A stretch of 64,000 nucleotides of DNA from the NCBI GenBank assembly GCA_029204225.1, contig MU832117.1, positions 22,473 to 86,472 of the forward strand. The letters are read 5' to 3'. The position numbers were made by a program, and so were the translations under genes. Each line of letters begins with the position of its first letter. Position 1 is the stretch's first letter. The stretch comes from Diphasiastrum complanatum. Its lineage: Eukaryota > Streptophyta > Lycopodiopsida > Lycopodiales > Lycopodiaceae. Positions 62,670 through 64,000 of the stretch are shown in pieces. The notes below the pieces were generated by a model. The model had not been told where the DNA came from and searched no databases. It saw only the letters and a program-made list of their open reading frames with translations.

Positions 62670-64000
62670 CGAAGTGGTCGAGAATCCAAGACCACTCATC
62701 TTGTTTACACAAGCAAGCGAGAAGGGGAATCTATATCATCTGAAGATATGATACCCTTAGAGCAAGCTCATCAGATCCATGAATCGACGGATATTCTAGG
62801 GCATAGGAGACCGTGTCATATGAATACAGTTGCTCTTATACAACGCTAGTTGGAATGGAGTATCATGAGCATCAGCATCAAAGATGCAGCAAGGCCCGAA
62901 GTCCGTGTGATGCCTGTAACACGGGAAAGATATGTCACGAATGCCCTTCACAAAGGACTCTTTCAGAACGAAAGAACTTCTGGAACTGGTGCATTCTGAC
63001 ATATGTGGACCCTTTGATGTGGTCTCCTTGGAGGATCGAAATACTACATTACCTTCATTGATGACTTCAGTAAGTTTGCAACTGTGTACTTCATCCACAA
63101 TAAGTCAGAGGCTTTGGATAAATTCACATAGTTCGTGAATTGGGCTAAAAAATGGACTGACAAGAAAGTGAAGTAGCTAAGGATGGGACAAAGGTGGAGA
63201 GGTAACGTCTCCCAAGCATTTCGTAGAGTTTTGTACTAGTCAAGGCATTCTTCACTTGAAGACAACAACTTACATGCCACGACACAATGGCGTTGTAGAG
63301 AGTGGAACAGGATTCTCATGGAAGGCACAAGATCCATGATGGCCTACTCTAAGGTATCAAAATGGTTTATGGGCCTACTTGTAGAACTAACAGGGTGAAG
63401 TCTGGAGTTCCCCGCACTAACACCACATGAGGTATGGTGGGGTAGCAAGCCAAGTCTGACACATGTGCACATCTTTGGATGTGTTACATGTGCCCACATT
63501 CTAGATCAGAAAAGGAAGAAGTTGGACAAAAATGTGGAGCCAGACAAATAAAAACGGTCGAGATGTCAGATTTGATGAATCAAGGACAATGGTTGATGGA
63601 GATCCAGTCGTCTACTAGATTCTTAGCAGAGCTACTACAATCTACCCACACACATAGGGAGCAGATCAGGATGTTCACTACCACACCAGTTGAGCGACGA
63701 TTCGGATGATGGAGAAGCGAACGATGACAATTCCTGGAATGCATAATTGTTCCTCCAGCAATTACAAGAAAAAAGGGCAAGGCATAGCACTTCCAGTACA
63801 ATTTCCACGAAGGTCTACCAGAGAGAGAAAGACTACCCGCAAGGTATGGAGAGTACGATTTTGCATCCGCTATAGAAGAATGTTGTGGATTTGGTGGAGA
63901 ACCCCACCAAGGCATATGATGAAGTAGTCAGCTATCCAGATAAGGACAAATGCGATACAGGTTATGAGGCAGAGATGGACTGTCATCTTGCTTCATCTCT
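62670..64000 (+). pseudogene. Copia element F pol: GAG-pre-integrase and integrase, running off the window
   Basis: In shifting frames: HRRPCHMN (62800), a CDAC-type finger (CDACNTGKICHECP region, 62905), then MPFTKDSFRTKELLELVHSDI and CGPFDVVSLED (integrase core start, 62935-63033), FITFIDDFSKFATVYFIHNKS (63050-63105), LTPHEVWWGSKPSL (63420) and IFGCVTCAHILDQKRKK (63470). Stops and frameshifts throughout. It is head-to-head with element E. The RT would lie outside the window. Confidence 0.8.

Overview
This is a land-plant nuclear window, probably from a fern or similar early-diverging vascular plant. That assignment is an inference. It rests on a very long PLS-type PPR protein read without introns, a conserved gene with one ~15 kb transposon-filled intron, many diverged Ty1/copia elements, long (GA)n microsatellites and a non-LTR element with a restriction-like endonuclease. 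I cannot name the species.

Only two ordinary protein genes are supported, both on the minus strand. The first (2282-21109) is a FET-family RNA-binding protein like Arabidopsis TAF15. Its six coding exons can be joined with GT/AG sites and consistent phase into 457 residues: RRM, two RanBP2-type zinc fingers, RGG segments and an RD/RE-rich tail. Intron 5 is 15.4 kb and holds a nest of elements. An L1-like LINE sits in an older LINE copy of similar type, a 2.9 kb LTR element sits inside that LINE, a chromodomain Ty3/gypsy 3' end lies beside them, and a complete 587 bp TRIM element has a perfect 5 bp target duplication. The second gene (47183-50488) is a ~1101-residue PPR protein with nine P-L-S triplets and an E-like tail, ending before any E+/DYW domain.

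The rest is transposon-dominated. 25.1-30.2 kb holds a degraded LINE piece and a non-LTR element with an N-terminal C2HC finger, an RT and a CCHC/RLE-like C-terminus. 30.4-36.1 kb holds two copia elements, one internally deleted. 36.7-44.2 kb is a non-coding LTR composite of two LTR families (called X and Y here). 51.7-53.5 kb has a copia gag interrupted by an X-family LTR. 54.0-54.5 kb is a degenerate interstitial telomere-like tract. 55.8-62.5 kb is a copia element (E) whose protease is split by a second full-length copia element (D) with a 5 bp target duplication. 62.7 kb to the window edge is copia pol on the plus strand (F).

Most LTR elements here share one primer-binding site, matching the 3' end of initiator tRNA-Met. 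The two LINE classes, unrelated in their endonucleases, both end in a short perfect hairpin followed by ATTAATAAA. No tRNA, rRNA or CRISPR feature was seen.
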